Shown: positions 35,970 to 45,399 of the stretch, one piece after another | Numbering within the stretch: position 1 is the first letter of the stretch | How the letters are laid out: every line of letters begins with the position of its first letter | NCBI RefSeq assembly: GCF_947501785.1 | Contig: NZ_CANMXB010000001.1 | Coordinates: 2,127,048 to 2,191,047, forward strand | Direction: 5' to 3' | Length of the DNA: 64,000 nt | Source of the DNA: an uncultured Litoreibacter sp. | GTDB taxonomy: Bacteria; Pseudomonadota; Alphaproteobacteria; Rhodobacterales; Rhodobacteraceae | Program-made: the position numbers and the translations under genes | The notes under the pieces: generated by a model | Seen by the model: the letters and a program-made list of their open reading frames with translations, nothing else | Told to the model about the DNA's origin: nothing | Databases searched by the model: none

Positions 35970-37007
35970 CTAGCTGGTCTCACCGATCACCAGATGCGAT
36001 CCAACATCGACGTAGCGGGGCGCAACGTCGCCCAGATCAAAAAGGTTCTGTAGCAACGCCGCCGTCCGAACTCCGATACCATGCGCGTCCACGCCAACCG
36101 TTGTGATGCGCGGGTCAGATACCGTCGCGACATCGAACTGACCAAAGCCGGTGATGGCCAAATCCTCCGGCACCGATAACCCCATGCGGCGGCACTCACT
36201 CAGCACGCCGAAAGCCACGGGATCCGACACGCAAAGGACCGCGTCGAACCGGGCAATGTCCGGGCCAATTATGCGGACCGCCGCCGCGCCTTGGCGCATG
36301 GAAATAGGTGCCGGGCCTGCATTGATAAGTTCGACCTCATCAAGCCCATGCGTGCGCGCCGCACGAATAACACCGGCGCGGCGCGCCGCGCCGCGCATAT
36401 CATCCCCGTCCTGTGCACCGACAAATGCAAGCTTGGTGCGGCCTCGGCCTGCCAAATGAGCCACGACTTGATCCATCGCATCAGCGTTTGAAAATCCCAC
36501 CACATGCCCGAGCGGGTACTTTGGCAAATCCCAAATCTCAACCAACGGCAGGTTTGCAGCAGCCAACATCTTCCGTGTTGCGTCTGTATGCGTGCCGCCC
36601 GTCAGGACGATGGCTTCCGGGTTTCTGGCGAGAAGTTGGCGCACCAACCTCTCCTCCCTTTCAACGCTGTAATTTGTGCTGCCCAACAGCAGTTGAACGC
36701 CGCTGTCTGTCAGCCGGTCAGAAAGCCCGCGAAACGTTTCCGCAAAATTCGCGTTGTTGACCGACGGCAAGGTGATCGCCACAAACCCGCTCTTTTGAGT
36801 GCGAAACGCAAGCGCCGTCGTGTCGTACCGATAGCCCAGCTCGTGCGCCGCCTTCTGGATCAAGTTGCGGGTCTCCGCACTGACGGTTTTGTCGTCGCGC
36901 AAGGCGCGTGAAACCGTCATCGGCGACACCCCGACTGCCTGCGCCACATCGCGCATTGTGACCCGACCCGTCACCGCCGCCCGCCCCGAGGTTCTGAAAT
37001 CCCGCAT
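35970..37007 (-). CDS. LacI-family regulator of gluconate/idonate utilisation (GntR/IdnR-like)
   Basis: A 345-residue repressor with an N-terminal LacI helix-turn-helix (VTMRDVAQAVGVSPMTVSRA then LRDD) and a sugar-binding-protein effector domain (ITGFGQFDVATVSDPRITTV). It follows gntK by 34 bases. Three exact TGTTACCGATAACA sites in the window, two in front of its own operon and one before gnd, are close to the enterobacterial GntR site, making this its likely binder. ATG 37007 is chosen over an upstream TTG. The inducer is probably gluconate or a related acid. Confidence 0.88.
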   Translation of the reverse strand: MRDFRTSGRAAVTGRVTMRDVAQAVGVSPMTVSRALRDDKTVSAETRNLIQKAAHELGYRYDTTALAFRTQKSGFVAITLPSVNNANFAETFRGLSDRLTDSGVQLLLGSTNYSVEREERLVRQLLARNPEAIVLTGGTHTDATRKMLAAANLPLVEIWDLPKYPLGHVVGFSNADAMDQVVAHLAGRGRTKLAFVGAQDGDDMRGAARRAGVIRAARTHGLDEVELINAGPAPISMRQGAAAVRIIGPDIARFDAVLCVSDPVAFGVLSECRRMGLSVPEDLAITGFGQFDVATVSDPRITTVGVDAHGIGVRTAALLQNLFDLGDVAPRYVDVGSHLVIGETS

Positions 37008-37041
37008 TTGGGCGCGCCTTCGAAGGTTGCAACTTTCCCGA

Positions 37042-37545
37042 TCATCCAAGTGTGTCCCGCAGATATGCCTTCGACTGCCGCATCACTCCTTCGAAGGATT
37101 GGGATATGTCTATGCGCGTGCCGCTCTCGCCAGGCATGAGATGTTCAAGGGCCGCAAATTGGCTATCCAACAACGAGCTTGGCATGAAGTGTCCCGGCCG
37201 ATTGGCGACCCGGTCGACCAGCACCGATTTGGGTGCATCAAGATGCAGGAAGTGGACGTCCTCCTTGACCTCAGCGCGGATAATATCGCGGTACTGTTTC
37301 TTCAGGGCTGAACAACCAACAACAATCGGTCCTTCATGCTGGGCAAGTGTCTGCCCGACCTTGGCCAACCATGGCCCGCGATCCGCGTCGTCCAGCGGCT
37401 CGCCGCGCGTCATCTTGGCAATGTTCTCTTTGGGATGCAGGTCGTCACCGTCGAAAAACGCGACAAATCCATCCGCCGCCAGAGCCTGCCCCACGCTTGT
37501 TTTGCCGCAGCCGGACACCCCCATCAAAACGAAACAGCGGCTCAC
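37042..37545 (-). CDS. gntK: Gluconokinase
   Basis: A 167-residue P-loop kinase phosphorylating D-gluconate at C6. Walker A is LMGVSGCGKTSVGQAL near the N-terminus; FFDGDDLHPKENIAKMTRGE is the family's substrate motif and VVGCSALKKQYRDIIR the third conserved block. The start is GTG 37545, which overlaps the dehydrogenase stop as GTGA; upstream in-frame codons lie inside that gene. The product, 6-phosphogluconate, is the substrate of Gnd. Confidence 0.94.
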   Translation of the reverse strand: MSRCFVLMGVSGCGKTSVGQALAADGFVAFFDGDDLHPKENIAKMTRGEPLDDADRGPWLAKVGQTLAQHEGPIVVGCSALKKQYRDIIRAEVKEDVHFLHLDAPKSVLVDRVANRPGHFMPSSLLDSQFAALEHLMPGESGTRIDISQSFEGVMRQSKAYLRDTLG

Positions 37546-38297
37546 AGCGACGCCGTGATACCGCCATCCACGTAGAGCACATGGCCATTTACAAAGCTCG
37601 ATGCGTTGGATGACAGGAACACGCATGCCCCGACCAGCTCATCAACATTTCCCCACCGGCCGGCCGGGGTCCGTTTCTCAAGCCACGCTGAGAAGTCTGG
37701 ATCCGCTACAAGTGCTGCGTTGAGTGGTGTGTCGAAATAGCCCGGCGCAATTGCGTTGCATTGCAACCCGTGCTTGGCCCAGTCCGTCGCCATACCCTTG
37801 GTCAGATTGCCAACAGCGCCTTTTGTCGCCGTGTAGGGCGCAATGCCGGGGCGGGCGAGCGCGGTTTGAACGGATGCTATGTTGATAATCTTGCCTGCGC
37901 CACGACCAATCATGTGGCGCGCAACGGCTTGCCCTACATGGAACACACTGGCCACGTTGGTCTGAAGGATTTTTTCGAACGCGTCTGCCGGGAAGTTTTC
38001 CAGCTCGGTGCGGTGCTGCATGCCCGCATTGTTCACCAATATGTCGATGGCGCCATGTTCGGCTTCGAACCCGTCAACGGCCTTTCGCACCGCATCATGG
38101 TCGGTGGCATCAAAGGCGAGGGTCTTTGTATCTCCTCCGATTGCGGCGGCTGCAGCCGCAAGCTTGTCGGTGTTGCGCCCGTTCAAAACGACGCTGGCCC
38201 CGGCATCGATCAGGCCTTTTGCCAAGGCAAAACCGATCCCCTGCGACGACCCGGTTATGAGCGCGCGACGCCCCTTCAGGGAGAATAGTTCTGACAT
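37542..38297 (-). CDS. idnO: Gluconate 5-dehydrogenase-like short-chain dehydrogenase
   Basis: A 251-residue SDR. LFSLKGRRALITGSSQGIGF and ALAKGLIDAGASVVLNGRNT are the cofactor fold; catalytic Ser is in NIASVQTALARPG, followed by YTATKGAV. It matches Gno/IdnO enzymes, reducing 5-keto-D-gluconate to D-gluconate. It is the first gene of a minus-strand operon, 36 bases downstream of the tandem operators, divergent from the idonate dehydrogenase and overlapping gntK. Confidence 0.87.
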   Translation of the reverse strand: MSELFSLKGRRALITGSSQGIGFALAKGLIDAGASVVLNGRNTDKLAAAAAAIGGDTKTLAFDATDHDAVRKAVDGFEAEHGAIDILVNNAGMQHRTELENFPADAFEKILQTNVASVFHVGQAVARHMIGRGAGKIINIASVQTALARPGIAPYTATKGAVGNLTKGMATDWAKHGLQCNAIAPGYFDTPLNAALVADPDFSAWLEKRTPAGRWGNVDELVGACVFLSSNASSFVNGHVLYVDGGITASL

Positions 38298-38332
38298 CGG
38301 CGGACCTCATCCGTGGCTTGACTTTGTGGAAA

Positions 38333-38360
38333 TGTTACCGATAACATGTTACCGATAACA
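38333..38360. promoter_or_regulatory. Two tandem gluconate-repressor operators
   Basis: TGTTACCGATAACA occurs twice back to back (38333-38346 and 38347-38360), each a near-perfect palindrome centred on CG. They lie in the 155-bp gap between the divergent idnO and idnD starts, so one repressor could control both directions. The same 14 bases recur before gnd. Confidence 0.88.
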
Positions 38361-38452
38361 CCACCTGTCAAGCAAGGAATTGCGGCCTTGGGCGAACCAG
38401 TCATCTGGTGCTATTTGCATCCGCAAGCACCCCGCAAGACCAAGGAACGCAC

Positions 38453-39493
38453 ATGAAAGCCATCGTCGCACATGCCGCCAAGGACCTTCGGCTTGAAAAC
38501 CAGCCGGTGCCAAACCTTGGATCTGGCCAGCTACGCATCCGGCTTCAATCCGGCGGCATCTGCGGATCCGATCTGCATTACTACAACCACGGCGGGTTTG
38601 GCGCTGTCAGGTTGAAAGAACCGATGGTTCTGGGCCACGAAGTGTCGGGCATCGTTGATGCTATTGGGGAAAATGTAACCTCCCATGAGGTTGGTCAGTT
38701 GGTTGCGGTCTCCCCGTCGCGCCCGTGCAATGCCTGCGAGTATTGCCATGGCGGCGCGCAAAACCATTGCATGAACATGCGCTTCTACGGATCGGCCATG
38801 CCGTTCCCCCATATTCAGGGCGCATTCCGCGAAACGCTGATTGCCGACGCCACGCAATGCGCGCCTGCCGATGGGTTGACCGCCGGAGAAGCCGCCATGG
38901 CAGAGCCGTTGGCCGTGGTCTTGCACGCGGCCAAGCAGGCGGGCGATCTAATGGGCAAACGGGTGCTGGTAACGGGCTGCGGGCCAATTGGCCTTTTGGC
39001 CGTGATCGTCGCGCGCGCCGCTGGCGCGGTTGAGGTTGTCGCCACCGACATCACGGACTTCACCACACAAATGGCTCGTAAGGTCGGCGCGGACATGTCC
39101 CACAACGTCGGCGACGACCCCGCGGCGTTGGAGCAGTATTCAGCCGACAAAGGGCATTTCGACGTTTTGTTCGAATGCACCGGCGTGGCCGCCGTTGTCG
39201 CGTCAGCGGTCCCCGCCCTTCGGCCACGCGGCACTATCGTTCAGCTTGGCCTTGGGGGGGACATGACGTTGCCGGTGCAAGCCATGACCGCCAAGGAGCT
39301 GGTGCTGAAAGGGTCATTCCGGTTCCATGGCGAATTCTTCACCGCCGTCAAACTGATGAGAGGCGGACAAATCGATGTGAAGCCGCTGATCACGCACAAC
39401 ACGCCGCTGGGCGATTTTGCCGCCGCATTTGAATTGGCCTCTGACCGCAATCAGGCGGTCAAAGTACAGATCGACTTCACGACCTCCGACTAG
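38453..39493 (+). CDS. idnD: L-idonate 5-dehydrogenase-like zinc alcohol dehydrogenase
   Basis: A 346-residue medium-chain dehydrogenase. Catalytic zinc ligands are in GGICGSDLHYY and LGHEVSGIV; four structural-zinc Cys are in SPSRPCNACEYCHGG and NHC; VTGCGPIGLLAVIVAR is the NAD fold. It matches IdnD, oxidising L-idonate to 5-ketogluconate, which the divergent IdnO then reduces to gluconate. AAGGA is seven bases before ATG 38453. Its end overlaps the convergent Gfo/Idh gene by four bases. Confidence 0.87.
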   Translation: MKAIVAHAAKDLRLENQPVPNLGSGQLRIRLQSGGICGSDLHYYNHGGFGAVRLKEPMVLGHEVSGIVDAIGENVTSHEVGQLVAVSPSRPCNACEYCHGGAQNHCMNMRFYGSAMPFPHIQGAFRETLIADATQCAPADGLTAGEAAMAEPLAVVLHAAKQAGDLMGKRVLVTGCGPIGLLAVIVARAAGAVEVVATDITDFTTQMARKVGADMSHNVGDDPAALEQYSADKGHFDVLFECTGVAAVVASAVPALRPRGTIVQLGLGGDMTLPVQAMTAKELVLKGSFRFHGEFFTAVKLMRGGQIDVKPLITHNTPLGDFAAAFELASDRNQAVKVQIDFTTSD

Positions 39494-40614
39494 AGCTTCA
39501 CCCAAGCCGCGTTGCGCGCGGATGACCGCACGCAGGCGTCGATGAATTGCACCCCGCGCAAACCGTCGTCGATTGTCGGGTATGTGACCTCACCTGTTGG
39601 GGTCTTGCCGTTCCTGTGCGCCACGATAGCCTCCGCCGCTTCGGAGTAGATGTTGGCGAAGGCTTCCAAATAGCCTTCGGGGTGGCCCGGTGGGATGCGG
39701 CTCATCCGGGCGGCTGAGGTCCCCGCACCCGCCCCGTTTCGGGTGATCAACCGCTTCGGTTCGCCAAAGGGCGTATGCCAGAGGTAGTTCGGGTCCTCCT
39801 GCGCCCATTCAAGGCCACCTTTGTCACCATAGACCCGGATGCGCAGCGCGTTCTCATTGCCTGGAGCCACTTGAGAGCACCAAAGCATGCCCTTCGCCCC
39901 GCCCCCAAAGCGCAACATGACGTGGCCATTGTCGTCCACCTGACGACCCGGCACAAATGCGTCGAGGTCGGCAGCAAGGCTTTCAACCTCCAGCCCCGTG
40001 ACAAACCGCGCCAAATTATGGGCATGGGTACCGATATCACCGGTGGACCCGCCAGCCCCAGACCGCGCTGGATCAGTGCGCCATTCGGCTTGTTTGAAAT
40101 CCTCATGCTGGGTCAGCCAATCCTGCGGGTATTCGACCTGCACCACCCGAACCTTGCCGATCGCCCCACCCGCGACCATCTCCCGCGCTTGCCGGACCAT
40201 GGGGTAGCCGGTGTAATTGTGGGTCAGGATGAACAGCGCATCAGATGCCTCCGCCGCTTTCACCAGCTTCTTGGCATCGGCCAGTGTGGAGGTCAGCGGC
40301 TTGTCGCAGATCACGTGGATGCCGCGTTTCAAAAACTCCCGCGCGGCTGCATAATGCACGTGGTTGGGGGTGACGATGGCCACGGCTTCGATCCCGTTCT
40401 TCAGTCGCGCTTCCCGGATCGCCATGGCTTTGAAGTCACCGTAGATGCGTGGCAACCCCAGCGCCTCGCCGGATGCTTGCGACTTCTCGGGGGTTGAACT
40501 GAGGGCCCCTGCGACCAGCTCATACCGGTCGTCGATACGTGACGCGATGCGGTGGACACCGCCGATGAAGGCGTCATTACCGCCGCCGACCATGCCAAGT
40601 CTGATGCGTTCCAT
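39490..40614 (-). CDS. Gfo/Idh/MocA family oxidoreductase
   Basis: A 374-residue NAD(P)-dependent sugar dehydrogenase of the glucose-fructose oxidoreductase/inositol dehydrogenase family. The Rossmann start is IRLGMVGGGNDAFIGGVH; the catalytic Lys lies in HVICDKPLTSTL (the EKP motif reads DKP); GGSTGDIGTHAHNLARFVTG is the conserved substrate motif. It is the last gene of the polyol ABC operon; its ATG directly abuts the isomerase stop. Such dehydrogenases often pair with TIM-barrel isomerases to make and process 3-keto sugars. Substrate unknown. Confidence 0.88.
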   Translation of the reverse strand: MERIRLGMVGGGNDAFIGGVHRIASRIDDRYELVAGALSSTPEKSQASGEALGLPRIYGDFKAMAIREARLKNGIEAVAIVTPNHVHYAAAREFLKRGIHVICDKPLTSTLADAKKLVKAAEASDALFILTHNYTGYPMVRQAREMVAGGAIGKVRVVQVEYPQDWLTQHEDFKQAEWRTDPARSGAGGSTGDIGTHAHNLARFVTGLEVESLAADLDAFVPGRQVDDNGHVMLRFGGGAKGMLWCSQVAPGNENALRIRVYGDKGGLEWAQEDPNYLWHTPFGEPKRLITRNGAGAGTSAARMSRIPPGHPEGYLEAFANIYSEAAEAIVAHRNGKTPTGEVTYPTIDDGLRGVQFIDACVRSSARNAAWVKL

Positions 40615-41670
40615 TTATCCGATCCCCAGCATTTTGCGGTTTGCCGCCTCATCCGTTCCTCCGTCGGCGAAATCGTCAAAGGCGCGCTCTGTGACCCGGA
40701 TGATGTGGTCTTTGACAAACTGCGCGCCTTCGCGTGCCCCGTCCTCCGGATGTTTCAGGCAGCATTCCCATTCGACCACGGCCCAGCCGTCAAAGTCGTT
40801 GGCCGCCATCTTTGAAAAAATGGCTGCAAAATCGACCTGTCCATCGCCAAGCGAGCGGAACCGCCCAGCCCGGTCGACCCACGGCTGGTAGCCGGAATAT
40901 ACGCCTTGGCGGCCGGTCGGATTGAATTCCGCATCCTTGACGTGGAACATCTTGATCCGGTCTTTGTAGATGTCGATGTTGTCTAGATAGTCGAGACATT
41001 GCAGCACGTAGTGGCTGGGATCATACAGCATGTTGCAGCGGGCATGGTTGTCCACCCGCTCCAGAAACATCTCGAACGTGACGCCGTCATGCAGGTCCTC
41101 GCCGGGGTGAATTTCGTAGCAAATGTTGACGTCATGTTCGTCAGCATGATCCAGAATGGGCCGCCACCGTTTGGCCAGCTCATCGAATGCCGTTTCCACC
41201 AACCCGGCGGGGCGTTGCGGCCATGGATAGATGTATGGCCATGCCAATGCACCAGAGAAGGACACATGGTTCTTGATGCCCATATTGGCCGACGCCGATA
41301 TTGCCTTCATCACCTGATCGACCGCCCATTCCTGGCGCGCCTTCGGATTGCCATGCACGGATGGGTCGGCGAAGCCGTCAAAGGCCGCGTCATATGCCGG
41401 ATGCACCGCGACCAGCTGGCCTTGCAGGTGGGTGGAAAGCTCGGTCACCTCCACGCCATTCTCAACTGCTTGCCCTTTAAACTCGTCGCAATAGTCTTTG
41501 CTGTCAGCCGCCTTGGCCAGATCAAACAGCCGCGCGTCCCAGCTGGGGACCTGCACGCCCTTGTAGCCGCAATCGGCCGCCCATTTGGTGATAGCATCCC
41601 ATGAATTGAACGGCGCCTCGTCGCCTGCGAACTGCGCCAGAAAGAGCGCCGGGCCTTTGATCGTTTTCAT
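40615..41670 (-). CDS. TIM-barrel sugar phosphate isomerase/epimerase
   Basis: A 351-residue AP-endonuclease-2-fold protein. Metal ligands are expected in ICYEIHPGEDLHDG, MLYDPSHYVLQ, KMFHVKDAEFNPTG and AVVEWECCLKHPEDG (Glu, Asp, His, Glu). It is coupled to the Gfo/Idh dehydrogenase with zero gap and lies 30 bases behind the LacI gene. Together they would isomerise, epimerise or cleave the sugar brought in by the ABC transporter. The exact reaction cannot be assigned. Confidence 0.87.
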   Translation of the reverse strand: MKTIKGPALFLAQFAGDEAPFNSWDAITKWAADCGYKGVQVPSWDARLFDLAKAADSKDYCDEFKGQAVENGVEVTELSTHLQGQLVAVHPAYDAAFDGFADPSVHGNPKARQEWAVDQVMKAISASANMGIKNHVSFSGALAWPYIYPWPQRPAGLVETAFDELAKRWRPILDHADEHDVNICYEIHPGEDLHDGVTFEMFLERVDNHARCNMLYDPSHYVLQCLDYLDNIDIYKDRIKMFHVKDAEFNPTGRQGVYSGYQPWVDRAGRFRSLGDGQVDFAAIFSKMAANDFDGWAVVEWECCLKHPEDGAREGAQFVKDHIIRVTERAFDDFADGGTDEAANRKMLGIG

Positions 41671-41700
41671 GTTGTCCCTCCAATTTTTGAGATGCTTGGG

Positions 41701-42759
41701 TCAGACCCGCGGCGGCAGGTTCTCCCGAATTAAGACTTCGATCCGAATATGTTCTTGCGAGGCCAGAACCGGGGCCTCGTCACATTTGGCGCGCATGACC
41801 CGCAATGCGCTGCGAGCCAGGTGGCCGGTGTTTTGGTTGATCACGGCGTCAAGGACACCTTCCTCCAAGAGGTCACGGGAATTATCGGTCAGCTCGTGGT
41901 CAATGCAGATCAGGCGTTCGGGCGCTTTGTGTTCAACCAAGGCATCAGCTATGCCGCGTACACTTGCGCCGACAGAATAGACGGCGACCACATCTTCGTT
42001 TTCCTGCAAACAGCGGCGGGTCAGCGCTTGCGCAACTTCGGGGTCGTCATAGGCCTCGATGCTGGGCAGCGGTGTCAGGTTCGGGAATTGCTCGGTCATC
42101 ACGGTGTCAAAGCCCAACCGCCGTTCCAGCATGTCGCGGGCATGCATGGAGGTTACCACGACCGCCACTTTTCCAACCCGGTCGCCCACAAAGCGCCCCA
42201 GCAGCCTGCCAGCGGTGCGGCCAGCTGAGCGGTTGTCGAATCCCACGAAATGGTCCCGTTCTGAATTGGGCTGGTCCGCCACGAGGGAGACAACCGCAAC
42301 GCCGCTCTTTTTCAGGCGGGCAATCGTGTCACGCACAATTGGTGTCTCGTGGGCCATGATGGCCAGCCCGTCAATTTCGGCCGGGTCCAGCGCGGTCAGC
42401 TCTTTCACCAAAGCCGTGTGGTTGCGGCTGGAAATTAGGATGGTACGCGCCGAGATACGGTCATAGAGCGCGTTCTTGACCGCTTCGGCAATCGAGTTGC
42501 GCAGCCCTGTCAGGAATTGGCCCTTGCCGTCGGGCAGCACAAAGACAAACCGGTAGGTGCGTTGCCGTGCCAGATTGGCAGCGGACAAGTCACGCACGTA
42601 ACCCAGCTTTTCGATGGCCTCATTGACCCGCTCGACAGTTGCCTTTCGCACGCCTTCGCGCTTGTTGAGGACACGATCAACGGTCGCCAAACTGACCCGC
42701 GCTTCGCGGGCGACGTCTTGCGACGTGGGTTTGGGGGTTGATCGGTTTTCGCTGTTCAT
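41701..42759 (-). CDS. LacI-family transcriptional regulator of polyol ABC operon
   Basis: A 352-residue repressor with a typical helix-turn-helix (TSQDVAREARVSLATVDRVL) and a periplasmic-binding-like ligand domain (RDHFVGFDNRSAGRTAGRLL is close to ribose/inositol-type regulators). It is encoded within the operon, 14 bases behind the kinase. Two CG-centred palindromic sites upstream of the first gene (50355-50400) are its best candidate operators, which would give autoregulation of the whole 10-kb operon. Confidence 0.9.
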   Translation of the reverse strand: MNSENRSTPKPTSQDVAREARVSLATVDRVLNKREGVRKATVERVNEAIEKLGYVRDLSAANLARQRTYRFVFVLPDGKGQFLTGLRNSIAEAVKNALYDRISARTILISSRNHTALVKELTALDPAEIDGLAIMAHETPIVRDTIARLKKSGVAVVSLVADQPNSERDHFVGFDNRSAGRTAGRLLGRFVGDRVGKVAVVVTSMHARDMLERRLGFDTVMTEQFPNLTPLPSIEAYDDPEVAQALTRRCLQENEDVVAVYSVGASVRGIADALVEHKAPERLICIDHELTDNSRDLLEEGVLDAVINQNTGHLARSALRVMRAKCDEAPVLASQEHIRIEVLIRENLPPRV

Positions 42760-42773
42760 CTGCGTCCTTTGGG

Positions 42774-44393
42774 TTAGCGCGCCAGCTGTTCAAACAGCCG
42801 CGCAACAGCTTCCGCGCCTGGATCGTTGAACCCGACGAGATTTTCTTCGGGGACATATGCGGCACGGCCTGCATTTGCACGAGTCATTTTTGCAGTCGCG
42901 TCAGCGCCGTCACGCGCGGCAGCTGCCGCTTTGTCGATGCCGTCTGGCATAGCCTTTAGGGCCGGACCAAGGGCATCAATCATTGTGCGATCACCTTCCG
43001 TCGCCCCGCCGACCTGGCTGATACGGTTAAGCCCCGCAAGCAGCGCTTTGGACACTGGCAGCCCGCCGGCGCAGGCATCGCCTGACGCCTCGAAGAAGAT
43101 CGCGAGGATCACGCCCGACGAGCCGCCCATGGTCTGGCTCAGCTCAATGCCGATGGCGCGGAAGAGCTGCGTCGCGTCTGCGAGGGGCAGATCGTCCAAC
43201 CGCCCTTTCAGCGCGCGCGCTGCCGTGGCCAATGTGGACCCGGTGTCCCCATCGCCTGACTTGGCGTCGAGCGTGTTCAGATCATCCTCACAAGAGATCA
43301 GCAAGTCGCAGCAATCGGCCAGCACCTTGCGCGTTTTATCGTTCACCGATGGGTTCGGTTTGATCGGGCTTAACCCGTCCGGCAGAGGCCGGGTCGTGAC
43401 CGGCGTGATAGCCTTCATCCCAGGCCAGGCCGAGGGCTCGACGTCCGCTTCCAGCTGCGCGATGTTGTCGGAGCCAACCGGCAGGATCGAGACCGAAAAC
43501 CCGTGCATATCCAGCGAGGTCATCAGGGGCGCCGGGCCAATGACATGTTTGATGTTCACCGCGCGGGGCGAGGTGGCCAATTCATGGGCGAGGATGCTCA
43601 TTTCCAACGGGGTGGTCGACCCGAGGTTATTCAAAATTACAACATGCGGCCCCTTGCCGATCCTGGGAGCCAGCTTTTCCAGCACCTGATCCATTGCTGT
43701 CCGGGCGTCAGTGAACGCCACCTGCTCCACCCCGGCCTCGCCATGGATGCCAAGGCCAAGCTCCGCTTTGCCCTTGGCAATCCGATCTTCCTTTTCCGAG
43801 CCAGGCACGGTGCACGTGTCCAGTGACGTCCCGATAGAGGCCATATTGTCGATGGTGGCCTGCGCCGCCTTGGTGACTGCATCCAGGTCCGCGCCACTTT
43901 CGGCAAGCGCGCCTGATACTTTGTGGACGAACAACGTACCCGCAACACCGCGGGCCTGCGGCAGGTGCGGCAAAGCGATGTCATCATCGACAATGACCAT
44001 CGAGACCCGCAAACCGAACGCGCGGGCGCGTTCTGCCGCCAGCCCGAAGTTCAACCGGTCACCGGTGTAGTTCTTGACGATGAGCAGGCAGCCAGCCTTG
44101 CCCGTCACAGCCAGAATACCCGCCAGCACAGCGTCGACGGAGGGGGACGCAAAGACCTCGCCACAAACCGCGGCAGTAAGCATGCCCGCGCCCACGAACC
44201 CTGCATGCGCCGGTTCATGCCCTGATCCTCCACCAGAGATAAGCGCCACTTTCGATTTGTCCCAATCCGCGCGGCAGACCACCTTGATATGGGGGTAGCC
44301 GTCCAACCGCGTCAGCGCCCCGCCTGACGTCTCGATCAAACCGTCCACGGCATCAGTGACCAGGGTTTCCTTGGCGTTGATGAATTGGCTCAT
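42774..44393 (-). CDS. ATP-type dihydroxyacetone kinase family protein (DhaK-DhaL fusion)
   Basis: A 539-residue kinase. The DhaK half carries GGGSGHEPAHAGFVGAGM (53-70) and His218 in LGIHGEAG, the residue that binds the ketose covalently; the DhaL half carries DAKSGDGDTGSTL and TMGGSSGVILAIFF for Mg-ATP. ATG 44393 follows GGTGAGGAG; the longer frame has no support. The substrate may be dihydroxyacetone, but in a polyol transport operon related kinases use erythrulose or other ketoses. Confidence 0.9.
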   Translation of the reverse strand: MSQFINAKETLVTDAVDGLIETSGGALTRLDGYPHIKVVCRADWDKSKVALISGGGSGHEPAHAGFVGAGMLTAAVCGEVFASPSVDAVLAGILAVTGKAGCLLIVKNYTGDRLNFGLAAERARAFGLRVSMVIVDDDIALPHLPQARGVAGTLFVHKVSGALAESGADLDAVTKAAQATIDNMASIGTSLDTCTVPGSEKEDRIAKGKAELGLGIHGEAGVEQVAFTDARTAMDQVLEKLAPRIGKGPHVVILNNLGSTTPLEMSILAHELATSPRAVNIKHVIGPAPLMTSLDMHGFSVSILPVGSDNIAQLEADVEPSAWPGMKAITPVTTRPLPDGLSPIKPNPSVNDKTRKVLADCCDLLISCEDDLNTLDAKSGDGDTGSTLATAARALKGRLDDLPLADATQLFRAIGIELSQTMGGSSGVILAIFFEASGDACAGGLPVSKALLAGLNRISQVGGATEGDRTMIDALGPALKAMPDGIDKAAAAARDGADATAKMTRANAGRAAYVPEENLVGFNDPGAEAVARLFEQLAR

Positions 44394-44403
44394 GTCTTTC
44401 TCC

Positions 44404-45399
44404 TCACCGAATGCGGTTGCCGTTTGTGTCGAAGCAAAGCGGGTCTTTCGGCGCAATCTTGATATGTGCACCGGGCGTGTAGGTTGTGTCGGCATTGGCC
44501 AAGGTGGTGACGAGGTGGCCCTGCAGATCCAAATGCAGTCGCGTTTGATCGCCAAGATGTTCTACCCGCTTAATCTCGGCATCCTGCCCCTCGCCTTGCA
44601 AGATATGCTCCGGCCGGAGCCCAATCGTATCGGTGCCATCAGGCGTCCCACCAAACAAGTCAGCGGGCAGCACATTGATGCGCGGCAGGCCAAGGCGGCT
44701 GGCGACATAAAGCGAGTTGGGGTTCTCGTAAATCTCGCGCGGGGTGCCGAATTGCACCAGTTTCCCGTCATTCAGCACGCCCACATGGGTGGCCATAGTC
44801 ATGGCTTCGATCTGGTCATGTGTCACATAAAGCAAAGTGGCACCAAGGCCGGCCTGGATGCGTTTCAATTCAACCCGCAGGTCTGTTCTGAGTTTCGCAT
44901 CGAGTGAGCTAAGTGGTTCATCCATCAAGTAAATTGACGGCTCACGCACCAAAGCACGGCCGATGGAAACGCGCTGCATTTCGCCGCCCGACAGCTCTGT
45001 CGCTTTGTTGTGGAGCTTGTGGCTGATCTGCAGAACATCCGCCACCTCCGCCACCTTGCGCTCTATCTCATCGGGGGGCGTGTTCAGGATGGGTGACTTC
45101 AACGGGAAGGCCAAATTATCCTTCACCGTCAGATGCGGATAGAGCGAATATTGCTGGAACACCATCGCCACATCGCGCTGGGCAGGCGTCTCATTGGCGA
45201 CGTTGCGCCCACCGATCCAAACCTCGCCCGCGTCGGCTTTTTCAAGTCCAGAGATCAGCCGCAACGTTGTGGTTTTGCCGGCGCCAGTGGGGCCCAGGAG
45301 GACAACGAAAGCCCCGTCGGGAATCGTCATCGTGATGCCTTCTACACCAACATCATTACCAAATGATTTAGACAGGTTTTTCAGAACGACCTCAGCCAT
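44404..45399 (-). CDS. ABC transporter ATP-binding protein (MalK/UgpC type), second ATPase
   Basis: A 331-residue ATPase with Walker A LLGPTGAGKTTTLR, signature LSGGEMQRVSIGRA, Walker B IYLMDEPLSSLDAKLR, switch His in YVTHDQIEAM and a C-terminal TOBE region (IGLRPEHIL). It overlaps the first ATPase gene by eight bases. Having two different ATPases beside two permeases resembles the rhizobial glycerol (GlpST) importer, suggesting a heterodimeric ATPase pair. Confidence 0.92.
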   Translation of the reverse strand: MAEVVLKNLSKSFGNDVGVEGITMTIPDGAFVVLLGPTGAGKTTTLRLISGLEKADAGEVWIGGRNVANETPAQRDVAMVFQQYSLYPHLTVKDNLAFPLKSPILNTPPDEIERKVAEVADVLQISHKLHNKATELSGGEMQRVSIGRALVREPSIYLMDEPLSSLDAKLRTDLRVELKRIQAGLGATLLYVTHDQIEAMTMATHVGVLNDGKLVQFGTPREIYENPNSLYVASRLGLPRINVLPADLFGGTPDGTDTIGLRPEHILQGEGQDAEIKRVEHLGDQTRLHLDLQGHLVTTLANADTTYTPGAHIKIAPKDPLCFDTNGNRIR

